A stretch of 64,000 nt of DNA from Agathobacter rectalis ATCC 33656 (GCF_000020605.1 NC_012781.1:2667501-2731500); one strand, 5' to 3'; positions 9,042 through 18,287 are shown, counted from the stretch's first letter. Numbers and translations are program-made. The notes: generated from the letters alone by a model not told the origin.

Positions 9042-9218
9042 CTATGCAAGCCTCTTCCACTGCTTGCTGCACTTATAATAAGAATAGAACATACATCTTT
9101 CTGCCTGCTCGCATCTGACCGGTGCACTCTCGATATTGCACTGGCAATTTACAATAGCATCTGCTTTTCCCTTACATGAACCCTTAATCATTACATCGTC
9201 TAAAACTTCGTCTGACAT
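9042..9218 (-). CDS. Small Cys-rich protein of unknown function (58 aa)
   Basis: I do not recognise a named family. The 58-residue product from MSDEVLDDVMIKGSCKGKAD contains five cysteines, including a CQC pair, followed by CEQAERCMFY, and a basic C-terminus. This suggests a metal-binding or disulfide-stabilised miniprotein. The ATG at 9216-9218 is chosen because GAGGAGA lies 6 nt upstream; a GTG five codons earlier overlaps that ribosome site. It has its own terminator, which supports a real single-gene transcript. Confidence 0.7.
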   Translation of the reverse strand: MSDEVLDDVMIKGSCKGKADAIVNCQCNIESAPVRCEQAERCMFYSYYKCSKQWKRLA

Positions 9219-9458
9219 TCTCTTTCTCCTCACATTTGTTTGATAGTATATTTACCTGTTACAATATTGATATATTTTATTATTTTTCTCTGTACGGGCT
9301 ATGCTTTACGTACTCTTACCATCGGCTTAAATACTAACATCTTGTCCGCAACAGTTGTGATTATACTATATATTGTATTTTAAATCCATATGTCATTTCT
9401 AACAAAACAAATGATTTTTTATGTCACATTTTTCACTTGACGAATTTCATTTTCATGT

Positions 9459-10406
9459 TCAAGCCCAAAAATCAAGGATATCTGAGTAAAACTTCTCCAA
9501 GGTATCATCATCCGCATTAAATATCTCGTGCTTTGAATCAGGATAGACCTTCTTAATGCCCTGAGGCAGTTTCGCAATAAATTCATCCTCAGCGGCATTT
9601 GAAACCAGATAATCCTTTCCCGCCTGGCATAACAGCACCGGTATTTTAATTTCCTGTGCATGCTTCTTTATATATTTGGATGCCTTGCGCCCGGCCCTGC
9701 ACCATCTGTAGGTGGCGCCATTTGTACGATAGCGTTCCTCCTCCACCTTGCACTTGTATATGTAGTCATAGCGCGCCTTTGACAGACAACAGCTCGATTC
9801 AAAATCATACTCATCCGTATACGGTGTCTGGCTCGGCAGATATTTATCGTTCCAGTTAAGCACACTTGCGACAAACAGTATCGCCTCCACGGCAAAATGT
9901 GAAAAATTGCCATAAAGCATCTCTATCATAGGGCTTGAAAGTACTGCCTTTGTAAATACCTCAGGATGCTTCTCAAGATACAGGGCAGCTATCGCGCCTC
10001 CCATAGAGTGACCGTACAAGTAAAGCGGTCTGCGCCCCTCACGCTTCATCACAATCTCGCGGATAAACATATCAAGGTCACTCACATAATCGTCAAAGCT
10101 GTTTACAGTGACCATGCTTATATCGGATACACTTCTGTCCGAAAAGCCGTGTCCTCGATGCTCCACCATATATACTGAGTATCCGGCCTTTGCGAAATAG
10201 TAAATCATCTCATAATATTTAGGCATACACTCTGTAAATCCATGTGATATGACTATGGCAGCCTTTGCTACAGGTGTCGTCACATAGCCGTAATGTATGC
10301 GTGTGCCATCTGCACTCTTCATATAGCCATCTTCAAAATTAAGCCTGATAAAAGGCAAAACATATCTTGTTAATTCCTCATTATATTTTTCTTCTGTAAT
10401 AATCAT
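9459..10406 (-). CDS. Alpha/beta hydrolase, monoacylglycerol lipase / lysophospholipase type
   Basis: This is a predicted cytosolic serine hydrolase of 315 residues. It has the oxyanion-hole segment ISHGFTECMPKYYE, the motif VEHRGHGFSDR and the nucleophile elbow YGHSMGGAIAALYL (Ser near residue 130). Asp and His complete the triad late in the chain (GKDYLVS, SKHEIF). The pattern matches the PldB/monoglyceride lipase group (hydrolase_4). The start at 10404-10406 has GTGAGGA just upstream; the longer frame would start on a GTG inside that site. No signal peptide is seen. The true substrate cannot be read from sequence. Confidence 0.88.
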   Translation of the reverse strand: MIITEEKYNEELTRYVLPFIRLNFEDGYMKSADGTRIHYGYVTTPVAKAAIVISHGFTECMPKYYEMIYYFAKAGYSVYMVEHRGHGFSDRSVSDISMVTVNSFDDYVSDLDMFIREIVMKREGRRPLYLYGHSMGGAIAALYLEKHPEVFTKAVLSSPMIEMLYGNFSHFAVEAILFVASVLNWNDKYLPSQTPYTDEYDFESSCCLSKARYDYIYKCKVEEERYRTNGATYRWCRAGRKASKYIKKHAQEIKIPVLLCQAGKDYLVSNAAEDEFIAKLPQGIKKVYPDSKHEIFNADDDTLEKFYSDILDFWA

Positions 10407-10445
10407 AGCATTCCTCACTTTTGGTATTTGATATTTTGTAAGTAA

Positions 10446-11216
10446 CTATATCTCAATCCGGTCAATAAGATTCAGGTCATATTTTCTGACTATATCAAGT
10501 GCCTTTTCATAGCTTTCCACATCACATATATTGTCCACTGTATGTGCATCAAGCCCAAGTATCACTTTGTTGCCGATGTCATGCGGTATACACCAGAAGC
10601 GCTCTGTCGGATAGTGCTTTCCTGCACTGATACCAAGCATGTTTATCTCAAGCGGTATGTCAAGCTCCTTAAGTGCCTTGCACATCCTCGTCATCTCCCA
10701 TTCGTAGACGGAATCAAGTCCCTGATAATTTATTAAATCAGGATGTGCTAAATAGCTGTACATGCCTGTTTTCATTCCCTCTATAACAGTATCCACATAC
10801 TCGCGTATACGGCTCTCATCATCTGTCGGTGTGCCTGTATACGGGCCTGTCTGCTCTGATTTCATAAAATGCTGGCCCATTATCATGTAATCACAGCCAA
10901 GCCTGTCAAACATAGCCTTCTGCTCCTTGAAAAACTCCGGTATGTACTCCGCCTCAAAGCCGACATAGAGCTTTATGTCGGATGCATACTCCTTCCCAAG
11001 CTCCCTGATGGCATACACATACTCCGGTGCCTGCTCCATCGTCATCCGGATGCCCGACACATAGCCATCCTTAAAGGGGCACGGCACATGGTCTGAAAAA
11101 CCAAGCTCTGCGATACCCATTCTGATAGCCGCCTCTATATATTCGCGCTCGCTGCCATATGCATGCTGGCACCTATAGGTGTGCGTATGGTAGTTTGCCT
11201 TTAAAAATCCCGTCAT
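10446..11216 (-). CDS. PHP-domain phosphatase, histidinol-phosphatase (HisK) type
   Basis: The 256-residue protein opens with ANYHTHTYRCQHAYG, the HxH metal motif of PHP phosphoesterases. It continues with ELGFSDHVP, YVGFEAEYIPEF, IMGQHF and YLAHPDLINY, then GLDAHTV near the end, so a full set of trinuclear metal ligands is present. This order fits histidinol-phosphatase HisJ/HisK, which acts at the eighth step of histidine synthesis. No other his genes are nearby, so the specific activity is inferred. The gap to the hydrolase gene is 39 bp, compatible with one transcript. Confidence 0.85.
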   Translation of the reverse strand: MTGFLKANYHTHTYRCQHAYGSEREYIEAAIRMGIAELGFSDHVPCPFKDGYVSGIRMTMEQAPEYVYAIRELGKEYASDIKLYVGFEAEYIPEFFKEQKAMFDRLGCDYMIMGQHFMKSEQTGPYTGTPTDDESRIREYVDTVIEGMKTGMYSYLAHPDLINYQGLDSVYEWEMTRMCKALKELDIPLEINMLGISAGKHYPTERFWCIPHDIGNKVILGLDAHTVDNICDVESYEKALDIVRKYDLNLIDRIEI

Positions 11217-11419
11217 TACTTAAAGCTCCAAAAATCTATCTCTTATTGCTGTTCAAACAGCTATTCAAATACTACAATTAAATCAATTTTATCACTTTTT
11301 GTACTTTATTACAATCTCATATTTTTTGGGACTTTTTTCTCTATGAAATATATATGCGTTATGTTATAATCCATTGATATATGATAGTCATAATAATTCT
11401 ATCCACCACACAATCATAA

Positions 11420-11449
11420 ATGAGGGGCAAAATACCTTTTGACCCTCAT
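11420..11449. promoter_or_regulatory. Palindrome with ATACCTTTTGACCC motif upstream of trkA
   Basis: ATGAGGG and CCCTCAT flank the 16-nt centre GCAAAATACCTTTTGA. The 14-mer ATACCTTTTGACCC recurs at 30.9 and 39.3 kb, each time in a gene leader. The hairpin ends about 30 nt before the trkA start, so it would lie in the trkA leader RNA. Confidence 0.5.
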
Positions 11450-11479
11450 ATCATTATATTTTTATATACGGAGGAAATA

Positions 11480-12868
11480 ATGTTCAAAAAAGGAGTGGTT
11501 CCCTCCCAGGGACTGAGAATTATCATCGTCGGATGCGGCAAGGTAGGCCGTACTCTCGTTGAGCAGCTTGGCAAGGAGGGGCACGACATAACAATTATCG
11601 ACAAAAACAGGGAGAGGATTTCCCAGGTATCCAATATCTATGATGTAATGGGTATTGCAGGAAACGGTGCCAGCTACAAGATACTGCAGGAAGCGGGTAT
11701 TGATGATGCCGACTTAATCATCGCAGTCACAGGCTCTGATGAGCTGAATCTGCTATGCTGTACCATTGCCACACAGGTCGGCAACTGTGCTGCTATAGCC
11801 AGAGTCAGAACGCCTGAATACAGCCAGGAGGCCAAATATCTGCGCGACAAGCTTGGTCTTGCACTCATTATCAATCCTGAGCTTGAGGCAGCTATTGAGA
11901 TGGCTCATATTCTTCATCTGCCGTCCAGCCTTGAGGTGACAAACTTTGCTCACGGTCAGGCACAGCTCATCAAGTATGAGATTCCCGAGGGCAGCATCCT
12001 CGACGGAACAAAGCTCATGGATCTGGGCACCAGACACCATGCCAACATACTTATCGGTGCAGTCGAGAGAGATGATGAGGTCACTATCCCATCAGGTGAT
12101 TTTGTGCTCCGCAAGGGAGACAAACTGTCATTTGTCGGCGAACGCAGACATACAAAGGAATTTTTCAGCCACATCGGAGTCAATACACACAGCGTAAAAA
12201 ATACACTGATTATCGGAGGCGGCAAAGCCGCATATTACCTGGCAAAGCAGCTCATATCACGTGGCATAAAGGTCAAAATAATCGAAAATAGCTTCGAGCG
12301 CTGTGAAGAACTTTCCATACTGCTTCCGGATGCTGTCATCATAAACGGTGACGGAACAGAACAGGCACTCTTAAAGGAAGAGGGCATAGAGACCTGCCAG
12401 TCATTTGTACCTCTTACCGGTATAGACGAGGAAAACATCATGCTTACGCTCTATGCGAAGCAGGTTTCCAATGCAAAGGTCATAACAAAGCTTAATCGTA
12501 TAACTTTTACCAATGTCATAAACAGCCTAGACCTTGGCAGTGTAATCTCACCAAAATACATCACCTCAGAAGCCATAATTGCCTATGTCCGTGCAAAGAA
12601 AAACTCTATGAACTGCAATATAGAGACTCTCTACCACATGTACGACTCAAGAGTTGAAGCAATTGAGTTCTTTGTATCAGAAAACTCAAATGTGACAGAC
12701 ATACCGCTTCGAGACCTAAAGCTCAAAAAGCATCTGCTCATCTGCTTCATCAACCGAAACGGCAAAATTATTATTCCTACAGGTAATGACTGCATACAAA
12801 AAAATGATACTGTCATGATTATAACAACCAATACCGGCTTTACGAATCTTCAGGATATTATGGAATAG
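11480..12868 (+). CDS. trkA: Trk potassium uptake regulatory subunit TrkA
   Basis: TrkA is the cytosolic NAD(H)-binding gate regulator of the TrkH potassium channel. The 462-residue form is the full tandem type: an N-terminal RCK/TrkA-N domain (IIIVGCGKVGRTLVEQL), a TrkA-C domain (about 140-220), a second TrkA-N (TLIIGGGKAAYYLAKQL) and a second TrkA-C. The ATG at 11480 is preferred because GGAGG lies 6 nt upstream; the frame can be extended by 20 codons without ribosome site. The stop is 12 bp before trkH, so the two form an operon. Confidence 0.95.
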   Translation: MFKKGVVPSQGLRIIIVGCGKVGRTLVEQLGKEGHDITIIDKNRERISQVSNIYDVMGIAGNGASYKILQEAGIDDADLIIAVTGSDELNLLCCTIATQVGNCAAIARVRTPEYSQEAKYLRDKLGLALIINPELEAAIEMAHILHLPSSLEVTNFAHGQAQLIKYEIPEGSILDGTKLMDLGTRHHANILIGAVERDDEVTIPSGDFVLRKGDKLSFVGERRHTKEFFSHIGVNTHSVKNTLIIGGGKAAYYLAKQLISRGIKVKIIENSFERCEELSILLPDAVIINGDGTEQALLKEEGIETCQSFVPLTGIDEENIMLTLYAKQVSNAKVITKLNRITFTNVINSLDLGSVISPKYITSEAIIAYVRAKKNSMNCNIETLYHMYDSRVEAIEFFVSENSNVTDIPLRDLKLKKHLLICFINRNGKIIIPTGNDCIQKNDTVMIITTNTGFTNLQDIME

Positions 12869-12880
12869 TGGGGGAATGAT

Positions 12881-14380
12881 ATGAACACTTCAGTAATTCG
12901 ATATCTTTTGGGATATATTTTAAAGCTTGAAGGCTTTTTGCTGCTTCTGCCATGTATTGTTGCCGGTATTTATTATGAAAAAAGCGGCATCTACTTTTTG
13001 ATTGTTGCACTCATAAGCATAGCTATCGGTTTTATTTTTTCGGCTAAAAAACCGAGGGATTTTACCTTTTACCTGAAGGAGGGCTGTGCAACAACCGCAC
13101 TGGGCTGGGTCGTACTGAGTATATTCGGCTGTCTGCCGTTTTACATATCAGGAGAGATTCCAAGCTTCACAGATGCTCTTTTTGAGACCATCTCCGGCTT
13201 CACCACGACAGGAGCGAGCATCCTGCCTGAGGTAGAATCACTCTCATATTGCATGAATTTCTGGCGCTGCTTTACTCACTGGATTGGCGGTATGGGTGTG
13301 CTTGTTTTTCTTCTGGCAATCATCCCGCTTTCAGGCGGCAGCAATATCAACCTGATGCGCGCAGAAAGCCCCGGGCCTTCAGTTGGAAAGCTCGTTCCAA
13401 AGATGAAGCATACCGCCAGGCTTTTATACATAATATACTTTGGTCTTACGACTATGGAGATTATTTTCCTGCTTTTCGGGAAAATGCCTCTGTACGATGC
13501 CATCTGTACCTCTCTTGGCACAGCCGGAACAGGAGGCTTTGGTATCAAAAACGACAGCTTTTGCGGCTACAATGTTTATCTGCAGTGGGTTGTTACCATA
13601 TTTATGATACTTTTCGGTGTCAATTTCAACGCTTACTACCTGCTTTTCTTCGGTCACATCCGTGACGCACTTAAGGTGGAAGAGGTCAGATACTATTTCG
13701 GCATCATAATAGCCTCCGTTGTAGTCATAAGCGTGAATATCGCGCATATGTGTACCGGTGTGTTTGACGCAGTCACAAAGGCAGCGTTTCAGGTTGGCTC
13801 AATCATCACGACAACCGGATTTTCCAGCACCGATTTCGACAGATGGCCTGAGCTTTCAAAGACACTGCTTGTGCTTTTGATGTTCATTGGTGCATGTGCC
13901 GGAAGCACCGGCGGCGGTATCAAGGTATCTCGTATTGTCATCGCTGTAAAGACAATACTTAAGGAGTTAAATGGCTACATTCACCCAAAGAGTGTGAAAA
14001 AGCTCACATTTGAGCACAAGCCTGTAGACCATGATGTTATCAGGTCAATAAATGTTTATTTCATGACGTATGCCGTCATTTTTGTTGTTTCAATGCTGCT
14101 TGTTTCCGTTGAAAACTATGATTTCACTACCAATTTCACGGCTGTCGCAGCTACATTTAACAATATCGGACCGGGTCTTTCTCTGGTCGGTCCGACATGC
14201 AATTTCGGCTTTTTTAATAATTTCTCCAAATATATACTGATGTTTGACATGCTTGCCGGAAGACTCGAGCTGTTTCCACTGCTCATCCTCTTCCATCCGT
14301 CAATCTGGAAGGAATTATTTATTCAAGCAGATAAAAAAGTAAAAGGGAATAGAAAGGAGAAACAAAATGTTCGCATGTAA
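12881..14380 (+). CDS. trkH: Trk potassium uptake transmembrane subunit TrkH
   Basis: This is the ion-conducting subunit: 499 residues with about ten hydrophobic segments and four selectivity-filter-like pore loops. The loops appear as SGFTTTGASI, GTAGTGGFGI, ITTTGFSSTDF and NNIGPGLSLVGP. The conserved HWIGGMGVLVF and GACAGSTGGGIK segments are also present. GGGGGAATGAT lies before the ATG. The last 14 bp overlap the following zinc-ribbon gene, so translation of the next protein is probably coupled to TrkH. Confidence 0.95.
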   Translation: MNTSVIRYLLGYILKLEGFLLLLPCIVAGIYYEKSGIYFLIVALISIAIGFIFSAKKPRDFTFYLKEGCATTALGWVVLSIFGCLPFYISGEIPSFTDALFETISGFTTTGASILPEVESLSYCMNFWRCFTHWIGGMGVLVFLLAIIPLSGGSNINLMRAESPGPSVGKLVPKMKHTARLLYIIYFGLTTMEIIFLLFGKMPLYDAICTSLGTAGTGGFGIKNDSFCGYNVYLQWVVTIFMILFGVNFNAYYLLFFGHIRDALKVEEVRYYFGIIIASVVVISVNIAHMCTGVFDAVTKAAFQVGSIITTTGFSSTDFDRWPELSKTLLVLLMFIGACAGSTGGGIKVSRIVIAVKTILKELNGYIHPKSVKKLTFEHKPVDHDVIRSINVYFMTYAVIFVVSMLLVSVENYDFTTNFTAVAATFNNIGPGLSLVGPTCNFGFFNNFSKYILMFDMLAGRLELFPLLILFHPSIWKELFIQADKKVKGNRKEKQNVRM

Positions 14381-16007
14381 AAATTGCGGTGGAAATGTGA
14401 AGTTTGACATCAAATCAGGCCAGTTAGCCTGTGAATACTGTCATTCACTTTTCGACCCTTACGCGTACGAGGACAAAACCTCTGACGCCGAGGTCCAGAA
14501 GGACTTCGACGCAACCATTTTCACATGCCCTCAGTGCGGAGGAGAAATCCTGAGCACAGACGATACCGCAGCAGGCTTCTGCAGCTTCTGCGGTGCATCA
14601 ACTGTGCTCTACAGCCGCATGCAAAAGGAGCACAAGCCGGCTTATATCATACCATTTGCAAAGAGCAAGGATGACTGTAAGCAGGCCTACATGAGCCTCA
14701 TGAAAAAGGCTATTTTCGCGCCAAAGGAGCTTAAGGATCCTAAGTTTATCGACGGATTCAGAGGTATCTACATGCCTTACTGGACATATTATGTAACCCA
14801 GAAGGCTCCTATTTCACTTCCGGCGAAAAGATCCCACCGTTCAGGAGATTACATCATTACAGACCATTACAGGCTCGAGGGAGATCTCGACGCCTACTAC
14901 AAGGGACTGTCCTACGATGCATCTTCATCATTTGATGACAGCATCAGCGAAAAACTTGCGCCATATGATGTGAAGAATATGAAGCGCTTTACACCGGCAT
15001 TCTTAAGTGGTTTTTACGCTGATACAGCTGATTTACCATCAACTATTTACGCAAGTGACGCAATGGATGCTGCCTGCACAAACACAGTAAGCGAAATAAG
15101 TAAAGAGCCTGCCTTTACCGGCTTGTCAGTCGACAGTGACTCCGCTGCTCTTTCGCCTTTAAGTCTTGGCACTACTGTAAAAGAAACCGATTACTCGATG
15201 TTTCCGGTATGGTTTTTGTCATACCGCAATAAGGATCGTGTGGCATATGCCACAGTAAACGGCCAGACCGGCAAGGTTGTTGCAGATCTGCCTATATCTG
15301 TCGGTAAATTCCTGCTCGGCTCACTCATTGCGGCAATTCCGGTATACATTTTATTATGTCTGCTGACGGTTCTAACTCCCGGAATGACTCTCACCATAGT
15401 CGGTGTGCTTGCGATTATCGCAAATATCTGTTACTCACAGGAGCTGACCATGATTGCTGTAAAGGAAGCCGGTACCGAGGATAAGGGCCGTATCGCAAAG
15501 GAACAGCCGGAGGCACTTGGTGCAATCAACAACCGCAGACGCCTTAAGGCTGCAAAAAAGGCCACGAAAACCATAAAGAAAAAGACAAACACATCGTTTA
15601 TAGCTTACTTTATACTTTTTATATTTGTCATTCAATTTGTTCCTGCTCTGTTTGCAATCATTGCAGGTATCGGAGGCAGCTTTGGCAATGCAGACGGCAG
15701 CCTGATTTTATTTGTTATTTTGACCATCATATCATTTATTTTTTCAATCAGAGCCTTCTCAAGCTTTGACAGGATGCCCGGACACAAGGGAGTTGCCGGA
15801 CTCATCTTTGGCATGGTATCCATGCTTATTGGCGATGCTGTTCTTTTGTTCCAGCCGGTGCTCGATGCATGGTACTATGGCGCAGCTTTTATCATCATCG
15901 CCTCAGTGCTTATCACACTGATTAATGTCATCCGCGCATTCAATGTGCTTACAACGCGCAAGCTGCCACAGTTTGCCACACATAAGGGAGGTGATGACCG
16001 TGCATAG
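14367..16007 (+). CDS. Zinc-ribbon membrane protein, function unknown
   Basis: The 546-residue protein starts with two CxxC...CxxC ribbons (CKNCGG/CEYCHS, then CPQCGG/CSFCGA, residues about 4-80), resembling the TFIIB-type ribbon protein family seen in Firmicutes. A soluble middle follows, with YIIPFAKSKDDCKQAYMSLMKKAIFAPKEL and RGIYMPYWTY. Four to six hydrophobic segments fill the C-terminal half, with a Lys-rich loop (RRRLKAAKKATKTIKKKT) between them. AAAGGAG precedes the ATG inside trkH. It overlaps the TPM gene, and the pair recurs in Firmicutes as far as I recall. Function unknown; regulation of or assembly with a membrane partner is only a guess. Confidence 0.8.
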   Translation: MFACKNCGGNVKFDIKSGQLACEYCHSLFDPYAYEDKTSDAEVQKDFDATIFTCPQCGGEILSTDDTAAGFCSFCGASTVLYSRMQKEHKPAYIIPFAKSKDDCKQAYMSLMKKAIFAPKELKDPKFIDGFRGIYMPYWTYYVTQKAPISLPAKRSHRSGDYIITDHYRLEGDLDAYYKGLSYDASSSFDDSISEKLAPYDVKNMKRFTPAFLSGFYADTADLPSTIYASDAMDAACTNTVSEISKEPAFTGLSVDSDSAALSPLSLGTTVKETDYSMFPVWFLSYRNKDRVAYATVNGQTGKVVADLPISVGKFLLGSLIAAIPVYILLCLLTVLTPGMTLTIVGVLAIIANICYSQELTMIAVKEAGTEDKGRIAKEQPEALGAINNRRRLKAAKKATKTIKKKTNTSFIAYFILFIFVIQFVPALFAIIAGIGGSFGNADGSLILFVILTIISFIFSIRAFSSFDRMPGHKGVAGLIFGMVSMLIGDAVLLFQPVLDAWYYGAAFIIIASVLITLINVIRAFNVLTTRKLPQFATHKGGDDRA

Positions 16008-16863
16008 AAATAATTATAAAAGTCCTTTTTTGCATTGTATAAAATGCAGGTGTTCAGCTTTGTTTACATTATTTTTGCTTGTTACAATCCTTGTTTTGAG
16101 CAGCTCATCAAATGTATATGCCACTGAGACAGCCACAAATTACAATCTAAGCGGCACAAACAAGTCTACCGGCTACGAGTACATCCTTGAGGACTCTGCC
16201 AATTTCATTGACGATGCCGTAAAAGGCAAGCTCATCTCACAGATGAAAAAGGCAACCGAATACTGCAACATAGCTGTTGTCACCACTACCTCACATCCTT
16301 ACGGAAGCACTGAAAGCTATGCAGTCAATACCTTTGAAGGCTATTTCGGAACCGGTGCAAACGGTGTCATTTTTGTAATAGACAGAGATTTAAACGAGAT
16401 TTATCTGGCTTGTGAGGGAAGCGCGCAGAGAACCATTCCAAACTCAAAATGTAACTCCATCTGTGACAACACTTATATATATGCCACCTCAAGTCATGAT
16501 TACGACTATTTCACCTGCTGTATGGAAACAATAGACCAGGTCAACACAGTCCTTGCAGGCGGACATATATCACAGCCTCTCAGATACATTTCCAGTATCT
16601 TTATCGCTCTCGCTGCCGGCATGATTTTTTGCTTTGTATATGCATTATCCCTGTCAAAGGGCCGCAAGGCTAAGAGCAACGAGCTCATGGGTGCAGCATT
16701 TACAAAGGTAGAGATTCAAAATGCACGCGCACGCTTTATGAACCAGACAAGACACTACAGTCCACAAAGCTCAGGCTCAAGTGGCGGTCACAGCGGTGGT
16801 GGAGGTCATAGTGGCGGCAGTCACAGTGGTGGCGGTCACAGTGGTGGCGGTCACCACATCTAA
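16000..16863 (+). CDS. TPM-domain membrane protein with Gly/His-rich tail
   Basis: A TPM domain (about residues 65-185, with LEDSANFIDDAVKGKLISQM and a GVIFVIDRD core) is anchored by an N-terminal hydrophobic signal/anchor (FTLFLLVTILVLSS) and a second transmembrane segment near residue 205. The C-terminus is low-complexity, with repeated GGHSGG units ending in GGGHHI, which should bind divalent metal. TPM proteins are implicated in membrane protein turnover and photosystem repair in other lineages. I start at GTG 16000 because GGAGG lies 8 nt upstream; the ATG at 15994 is too close to it. The gene overlaps the zinc-ribbon gene by 8 bp. Confidence 0.82.
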   Translation: MHRNNYKSPFLHCIKCRCSALFTLFLLVTILVLSSSSNVYATETATNYNLSGTNKSTGYEYILEDSANFIDDAVKGKLISQMKKATEYCNIAVVTTTSHPYGSTESYAVNTFEGYFGTGANGVIFVIDRDLNEIYLACEGSAQRTIPNSKCNSICDNTYIYATSSHDYDYFTCCMETIDQVNTVLAGGHISQPLRYISSIFIALAAGMIFCFVYALSLSKGRKAKSNELMGAAFTKVEIQNARARFMNQTRHYSPQSSGSSGGHSGGGGHSGGSHSGGGHSGGGHHI

Positions 16864-16897
16864 CCTCTGATTTTGATAAATACAATACCATCATCAG

Positions 16898-16925
16898 CCC
16901 CGGCAAATGCCGGGGTTGTTTTATT
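16898..16925 (+). terminator. Rho-independent terminator of the trkAH-ribbon-TPM operon
   Basis: The stem CCCCGGCA / TGCCGGGG with loop AA is followed by TTGTTTTATT. It lies 35 bp after the TPM stop and ends the four-gene plus-strand unit. Confidence 0.85.
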
Positions 16926-16952
16926 ACAAAAAAACACTAAAAAAATCTCAAT

Positions 16953-16980
16953 TTGTGATTGTTTTTAGTACAAATATACT
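16953..16980 (+). promoter_or_regulatory. Candidate promoter of the HD-GYP gene
   Basis: TTGTGA (16953-16958) and TATACT (16975-16980) are spaced by 16 bp. They lie about 60 bp before the ATG at 17043, in an AT-rich leader directly after a terminator. Confidence 0.45.
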
Positions 16981-17042
16981 ATATAATATTCGTAGTATTT
17001 TGAATTGTTTTTAGAGTAGACTTATTTAGTTTTGGTGCAAAA

Positions 17043-18140
17043 ATGATTAAACGCAGATATATGAGAACACGACAATTGAAACCCGGCATGATTATTGATC
17101 AGGTCATCAAGGATCCTACCGGCCGTAACCTGGTGGTACAGGGCTCAGCTATCGATGATTATATCATCTCTTCGCTGCTTAAGCTCGGTATAATGTCAGT
17201 ATACATCCGCGAGGGAAATGCTGATCCTGACGATCCGGATGCCATACTGTCTCCAAAGGCTGCCGCCATGGTCAAACAGCTGCGTACGGACGACCGTTCC
17301 AAAGTCACCTTAAGCGACAGTGTCAGGCAACGTGTATCAACCGGTGTCCAGTACATCTTCAACAACACTAACTCCGAGGAGCTAACACAGGCAACAAACC
17401 AGATTGCAGACTCGCTCATGGAGGCCATCAATGAAAACGATGCCATAGCTGTCGATATCAGTTCCCTCAAAACAAGCGATGAGTACACCTTCAAGCACAG
17501 TGTGGATGTGGCTACTATTTCAATGATTCTTGCCAAGCAGATGAAGCTGCCTGACAACGAAATCCACGACATAGGTGTATCCGGCCTGCTGCACGATATA
17601 GGCAAGACAATGATCCCCAATGAAATTCTAAACAAGCCTGGCAGGCTCACGGATGATGAGTTTAATATCATGAAAAAACATTCCGTGTACGGCTACAATA
17701 TGCTAAAAGACCGAAAGGATTTAAACAACTCTATACTGATGGGAGTGCTGCAGCACCACGAACGCATTGACGGAACCGGATATCCACTCGGCTTTGATGC
17801 ACCAAAAATCTGTCAGTTTGCAAAGATTTTGTCTGTCGCAGATGTCTATGATGCGCTTGTCACAAAGCGTCCGTACAAGGATGCCTTATCACAGCGTGAT
17901 GCAGTTGAGATGCTTATGTCCATGACAAACCAGCTTGATATAGGTGTCATGCGTGCTTTCATGAGCAGTATGATTCTATATCCTGTTGATTCAATTGTAC
18001 AGCTTAGCAATGGTGAAAAGGCAAGAGTTGTAAAAAACAGTGAGTACTACATTCTCCGACCAACTGTTGTCGGTGTCGATTCCGGCAGAGTATACAATCT
18101 GGGCAATGATTTGAAGTGCGCAAGTATTATTATACTTTAG
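17043..18140 (+). CDS. HD-GYP domain protein (probable cyclic-di-GMP phosphodiesterase)
   Basis: The 365-residue protein has an N-terminal DUF3391-like segment (residues 1-60), a linker and an HD-GYP domain from about 145 to 310. Key residues are visible: the HD of SGLLHDIGKTMIP, HHERIDGTGYP (the GYP signature), then LSVADVYDALVTKRPYK. It would hydrolyse cyclic-di-GMP or a related dinucleotide in the cytosol. There is no receiver or transmembrane segment, so its input is unknown. The ribosome site before ATG 17043 is poor; a second ATG lies at codon 7. Single gene, with hairpin repeat copy 2 behind it. Confidence 0.9.
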   Translation: MIKRRYMRTRQLKPGMIIDQVIKDPTGRNLVVQGSAIDDYIISSLLKLGIMSVYIREGNADPDDPDAILSPKAAAMVKQLRTDDRSKVTLSDSVRQRVSTGVQYIFNNTNSEELTQATNQIADSLMEAINENDAIAVDISSLKTSDEYTFKHSVDVATISMILAKQMKLPDNEIHDIGVSGLLHDIGKTMIPNEILNKPGRLTDDEFNIMKKHSVYGYNMLKDRKDLNNSILMGVLQHHERIDGTGYPLGFDAPKICQFAKILSVADVYDALVTKRPYKDALSQRDAVEMLMSMTNQLDIGVMRAFMSSMILYPVDSIVQLSNGEKARVVKNSEYYILRPTVVGVDSGRVYNLGNDLKCASIIIL

Positions 18141-18152
18141 ACATAATGATTT

Positions 18153-18235
18153 GAGCCACCTTAAGAATAAAAAAGCTGATGCGTCATGCTTACATGCAGG
18201 CATCAGCTTTTTGTTCTAAGTGGTTTTATAGTTAT
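18153..18235. repeat. Palindromic hairpin repeat, copy 2 (family with 8838-8925)
   Basis: The segment holds GAGCCACCTTAAGAATAAAA, then AAGCTGATGCGTCATGC, and folds onto GCATCAGCTTTTTGTTCTAA. The outer TTAAGAA.AAAAAGCTGATGC and its inverse form a stem of about 20 bp with T-run on the plus strand. It probably terminates the HD-GYP transcript as well as being a member of the dispersed family. Confidence 0.75.
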
Positions 18236-18253
18236 TAATTGCTTGCAAAAATA

Positions 18254-18287
18254 AAAAGCCCTCAGCACTGTGTACTGAGAGCTTTTT
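18254..18287 (-). terminator. Terminator downstream of tRNA-Glu
   Basis: On the minus strand AAAGCTCTCAGTAC pairs with GTGCTGAGGGCTTT around loop ACA, followed by TTATTTTTG. It lies just 3' of the tRNA. Confidence 0.8.

Noticed and set aside
16780-16860. Tandem-like DNA repeat GGTCACAGTGGTGGC
   Set aside because: It encodes the GGHSGG tail of the TPM protein and is ordinary coding low complexity, not an independent repeat or CRISPR.
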